Source: Pseudomonas sp. GV085 (GTDB taxonomy: Bacteria; Pseudomonadota; Gammaproteobacteria; Pseudomonadales; Pseudomonadaceae). Taken from it: a stretch of DNA of 64,000 nucleotides. Position numbers and translations under genes: made by a program. Numbering within the stretch: position 1 is the stretch's first letter; every line of letters begins with the position of its first letter. The notes under the pieces are model-generated. The model did no database searches, had not been told where the DNA came from, and saw only the letters and a program-made list of their open reading frames with translations. The DNA is taken from positions 186,001-250,000 of the forward strand of contig NZ_QAOV01000004.1 of assembly GCF_003050925.1 (NCBI RefSeq), in the 5' to 3' direction. Of this stretch, positions 57,857-64,000 are shown piece after piece.

Positions 57857-58987
57857 ATGGCCAATCTGCGTATTGCGCTGGTAGCGGGCGAGGCTTCCGG
57901 CGACATTCTGGGCGCGGGCCTCATGCGCGCACTCAAGGCTCGTCACCCGATGGTCGAATTCATTGGCGTCGGTGGTCCGCTGATGCAGGCCGAAGGCCTG
58001 ACCCCGTACTTCCCGATGGAACGTCTGTCCGTCATGGGTCTGGTGGAAGTGCTGGGCCGGTTACGCGAGTTGCTGGCACGGCGCAAGAAGCTGGTCACCG
58101 ACCTGATCGACGCGAAACCCGATGTGTTCATCGGTATCGACGCGCCAGACTTCAACCTCAATATCGAACTCAAGCTGCGCCAGGCCGGGATCAAGACCGT
58201 GCATTACGTCAGCCCGTCGGTCTGGGCCTGGCGGCAGAAGCGGGTGCTGAAGATTCGCGAAGGTTGCGACCTGATGCTCACTCTGTTCCCGTTCGAAGCC
58301 AGATTCTACGAAGAGAAGGGCGTACCGGTGCGGTTCGTCGGTCATACCCTGGCCGACGCCATTCCACTCGAAGCCAATCGCAGCGCAGCGCGGGCCGAAC
58401 TTGGTTTGCCTGACGGGCCGCTGGTGGCGTTGATGCCCGGCAGCCGCGGTGGTGAAGTTGGTCGACTCGGCGCGTTGTTCCTCGATACGGCCCAGCGCTT
58501 GCGTACGCTGCACCCGGGCGTGCGGTTTGTCATGCCTTGCGCCAGTCCGCAGCGCCGGGCTCAACTGGAGGAGTTGCTGGCCGGCCGTGATCTGCCGCTG
58601 ACCTTGCTCGATGGCAACTCACATCTGGCCCTGGCAGCCTGCGACGCCGTGCTGATTGCCTCCGGAACCGCAACGCTTGAAGCATTGCTGTACAAGCGGC
58701 CGATGGTGGTTGCCTACCGTCTGGCACCGCTGACGTTCTGGATTCTCAAGCGCATGGTGAAAAGCCCCTACATTTCATTGCCGAACTTGCTGGCCCAGCG
58801 TCTGTTGGTGCCCGAGTTGCTGCAGGACGATGCCACGGTCGAAGCGCTGGCCCAGACCTTGTCACCGCTGATCGAAGGCGGTGAAGAGCAGACCCGTGGC
58901 TTTGATGAGATTCACCGGACCCTGCGTCTGGATGCCTCCAACCAGGCTGCGGACGCAGTTTTGAACCTGATCGGCCAAGTTAAATGA
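57857..58987 (+). CDS. lpxB: Lipid A disaccharide synthase
   Basis: Condenses UDP-2,3-diacylglucosamine with lipid X. The 376-residue GT19 protein starts [18 protein letters not shown] and has [26 protein letters not shown] and [17 protein letters not shown]. Overlaps rnhB by four bases. Confidence 0.97.
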   Translation: MANLRIALVAGEASGDILGAGLMRALKARHPMVEFIGVGGPLMQAEGLTPYFPMERLSVMGLVEVLGRLRELLARRKKLVTDLIDAKPDVFIGIDAPDFNLNIELKLRQAGIKTVHYVSPSVWAWRQKRVLKIREGCDLMLTLFPFEARFYEEKGVPVRFVGHTLADAIPLEANRSAARAELGLPDGPLVALMPGSRGGEVGRLGALFLDTAQRLRTLHPGVRFVMPCASPQRRAQLEELLAGRDLPLTLLDGNSHLALAACDAVLIASGTATLEALLYKRPMVVAYRLAPLTFWILKRMVKSPYISLPNLLAQRLLVPELLQDDATVEALAQTLSPLIEGGEEQTRGFDEIHRTLRLDASNQAADAVLNLIGQVK

Positions 58988-59625
58988 GTAAAACAAGCAT
59001 GCAGATGGGGCTGGATTTCACCTTGGTCGCGCAAGTCGAAGAATTGGTTGCCGGTGTCGATGAAGTCGGTCGCGGCCCGCTCTGTGGTGCGGTAGTGACA
59101 GCAGCGGTGATCCTCGATCCGAACCGCCCGATCCTCGGCCTGAACGATTCGAAGAAACTCACCGAAGCCCGCCGCGAAAAGCTCTACGACGAAATCTGCG
59201 AAAAAGCCCTGAGCTGGTGTATCGCTCGCGCCGAAGTCGAAGAAATCGACGAACTCAATATCCTGCACGCCACCATGCTGGCCATGCAGCGTGCGGTCGC
59301 CGGGCTGCATATCCAGCCGAAGCTGGCGATGATCGACGGCAACCGTTGCCCGAAACTGCCGATGCGCTCCGAAGCCGTGGTCAAGGGCGATAGCAAGGTT
59401 CCAGCTATCGCCGCCGCATCGATTCTGGCCAAGGTCAGTCGCGACCGGGAAATGGCCGCGTTCGAATTGATCTACCCGGGTTACGGCATTGGCGGCCACA
59501 AGGGCTACCCGACCCCCGTTCATCTGGAAGCGCTCGCCCGTCTTGGTCCGACCCCGATTCACCGGCGTTCGTTTGCCCCGGTGCGGCTGGCGTATGAGGC
59601 GCGGGAAGGTCTCATCGAGAGTTAG
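58984..59625 (+). CDS. rnhB: Ribonuclease HII
   Basis: Removes ribonucleotides from DNA-RNA hybrids. The 213-residue product has [16 protein letters not shown] with the DE metal pair, [13 protein letters not shown] and [21 protein letters not shown]. The stop is followed by a strong hairpin before dnaE. Confidence 0.97.
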   Translation: MSKTSMQMGLDFTLVAQVEELVAGVDEVGRGPLCGAVVTAAVILDPNRPILGLNDSKKLTEARREKLYDEICEKALSWCIARAEVEEIDELNILHATMLAMQRAVAGLHIQPKLAMIDGNRCPKLPMRSEAVVKGDSKVPAIAAASILAKVSRDREMAAFELIYPGYGIGGHKGYPTPVHLEALARLGPTPIHRRSFAPVRLAYEAREGLIES

Positions 59626-59646
59626 TCGCGAGGCTGATGTTTTACT

Positions 59647-59680
59647 CAAGGCCCGGTACAATCCGGGCCTTGTTGTCTTT
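59647..59680 (+). terminator. Intrinsic terminator between rnhB and dnaE
   Basis: CAAGGCCCGG, loop TACAAT, CCGGGCCTTG, then TTGTCTTT. A 10-bp stem 21 bases after rnhB. The loop TACAAT also resembles a -10 box, so the site may double as a start for dnaE. Confidence 0.88.
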
Positions 59681-59701
59681 ACGTTCTCAGACAGGATCAC
59701 T

Positions 59702-63223
<3,522 letters not shown>

Positions 63224-63362
63224 CCGGCAGGTGATATCAGAGCGCCTGCCCGCAACCTGAATTTTTAATCTCGACCTCAACGCGCCTCTCCCTTAAGGTA
63301 GGGCGCGAATAGACAACCGGCCGGCCCAAGATCCCTTGGGACTCGACCCAAGACGGACGCCT
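63224..63362. other. dnaE-accA spacer
   Basis: 139 bases with no gene. GGCCCAAGATCCCTTGGGACTCGACCC has short inverted words (CCCAAG/CTTGGG) but no T-run. A promoter for accA could lie here; I see no convincing boxes. Confidence 0.5.
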
Positions 63363-64000
63363 ATGAACCCGAATTTTCTAGATTTCGAACAGCCGATCGC
63401 CGACCTGCAAGCCAAGATCGAAGAGTTGCGCTTGGTCGGTAATGACAATTCGCTGAATATCGGCGATGAGATCTCCCGCCTGCAGGACAAGAGCAAAACG
63501 CTGACCGAAGACATTTTCGGCAAGCTGACCAGCTGGCAGATCGCACGTCTGGCGCGTCACCCGAAACGTCCCTATACCCTGGACTACATCGAACACATCT
63601 TCACCGAGTTCGATGAGTTGCACGGTGACCGTCACTTCTCCGACGACGCTGCCATCGTTGGCGGTATTGCCCGTCTGGACGACCAGCCGGTGATGATCAT
63701 CGGTCACCAGAAGGGCCGTGAAGTACGCGAGAAAGTTCGCCGCAACTTCGGCATGCCACGTCCGGAAGGCTACCGCAAGGCTTGCCGCCTGATGGAAATG
63801 GCCGAGCGTTTCAAAATGCCGATCCTGACCTTCATTGACACTCCCGGCGCCTACCCTGGCATCGACGCCGAAGAGCGTAACCAGAGCGAAGCGATCGCCT
63901 GGAACCTGCGTGTCATGGCTCGTCTGAAAACCCCAATCATCGCCACCGTGATCGGTGAGGGTGGTTCCGGTGGTGCACTGGCGATCGGTGTCTGCGACCA
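63363..64000 (+). CDS. accA: Acetyl-CoA carboxylase carboxyltransferase alpha (3' end cut off)
   Basis: Forms, with AccD, the carboxyltransferase that makes malonyl-CoA. About 212 codons are visible before the window ends, with the start [44 protein letters not shown], the GHQKGRE region and [20 protein letters not shown], all typical. Expected full length about 315 residues. Confidence 0.97.
   Translation, partial: MNPNFLDFEQPIADLQAKIEELRLVGNDNSLNIGDEISRLQDKSKTLTEDIFGKLTSWQIARLARHPKRPYTLDYIEHIFTEFDELHGDRHFSDDAAIVGGIARLDDQPVMIIGHQKGREVREKVRRNFGMPRPEGYRKACRLMEMAERFKMPILTFIDTPGAYPGIDAEERNQSEAIAWNLRVMARLKTPIIATVIGEGGSGGALAIGVCD

Overview
The window reads as a piece of the core chromosome of a Pseudomonas species, most likely in the P. 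fluorescens lineage. DNA is GC-rich and densely coded on both strands. Gene neighbourhoods match the Pseudomonas order around prfB-lysS, ppc-adk-tsaB, mexL/mexJK, plsB, rlmA-dapE-ndvB, dapD-dapC-glnD-map and the long rpsB-to-accA series. REP/REPIN palindromes typical of this group sit between many genes. I found no rRNA, tRNA, insertion sequence, prophage or CRISPR array.

Layout. 1-2.7 kb: prfB (first base pairs cut off, with its programmed +1 frameshift) and lysS. 2.8-8.9 kb: a TetR regulator, lipoproteins, a DUF1704 putative metalloprotease, a lipoprotein hydrolase, and an envelope operon (DUF4398 lipoprotein plus the OmpA-like lipoprotein LptF) behind a candidate AlgU-type promoter. 9.0-17.1 kb: ppc, adk, tsaB, DUF72, a PEP-mutase-like enzyme, a protein with a duplicated 48-residue unit, and rsmJ. 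17.2-22.1 kb: MexL repressor divergent from the MexJK efflux pump, with a palindromic operator over the mexJ promoter.

22.1-25.0 kb is the accessory part: a 1-kb non-coding stretch with a structured repeat and a REP array, then a C4-type antisense RNA leader in front of a small DUF6124-like gene, then a class II Fic AMP-transferase. 25.0-29.8 kb: DUF4197 and two YbaY-family proteins, plsB and a cold-shock protein. 29.9-35.1 kb: rlmA, dapE and the GH17-GT2 glucan synthase ndvB. 35.3-37.9 kb: tcdA facing csdA-csdE. 38.0-44.6 kb: dapD, an ArsC-like reductase, dapC, glnD and map. With dapE, three lysine/DAP genes lie within 10 kb.

44.6-64.0 kb is a nearly unbroken plus-strand macrosynthesis cluster: rpsB, tsf, pyrH, frr, uppS, cdsA, dxr, rseP, bamA, skp, lpxD, fabZ, lpxA, lpxB, rnhB, dnaE and accA (cut by the window end). 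It links translation, UMP and isoprenoid supply, phospholipid, lipid A and outer-membrane protein assembly, replication and fatty-acid initiation.

The most notable element is the C4-like locus at 22,966-23,170. Two short segments inside a folded RNA are complementary to paired segments both upstream and downstream, and the downstream pair covers the ribosome binding site of the next gene. This is the same arrangement as the c4 immunity locus of phages P1/P7, here on a chromosome with no phage around it.
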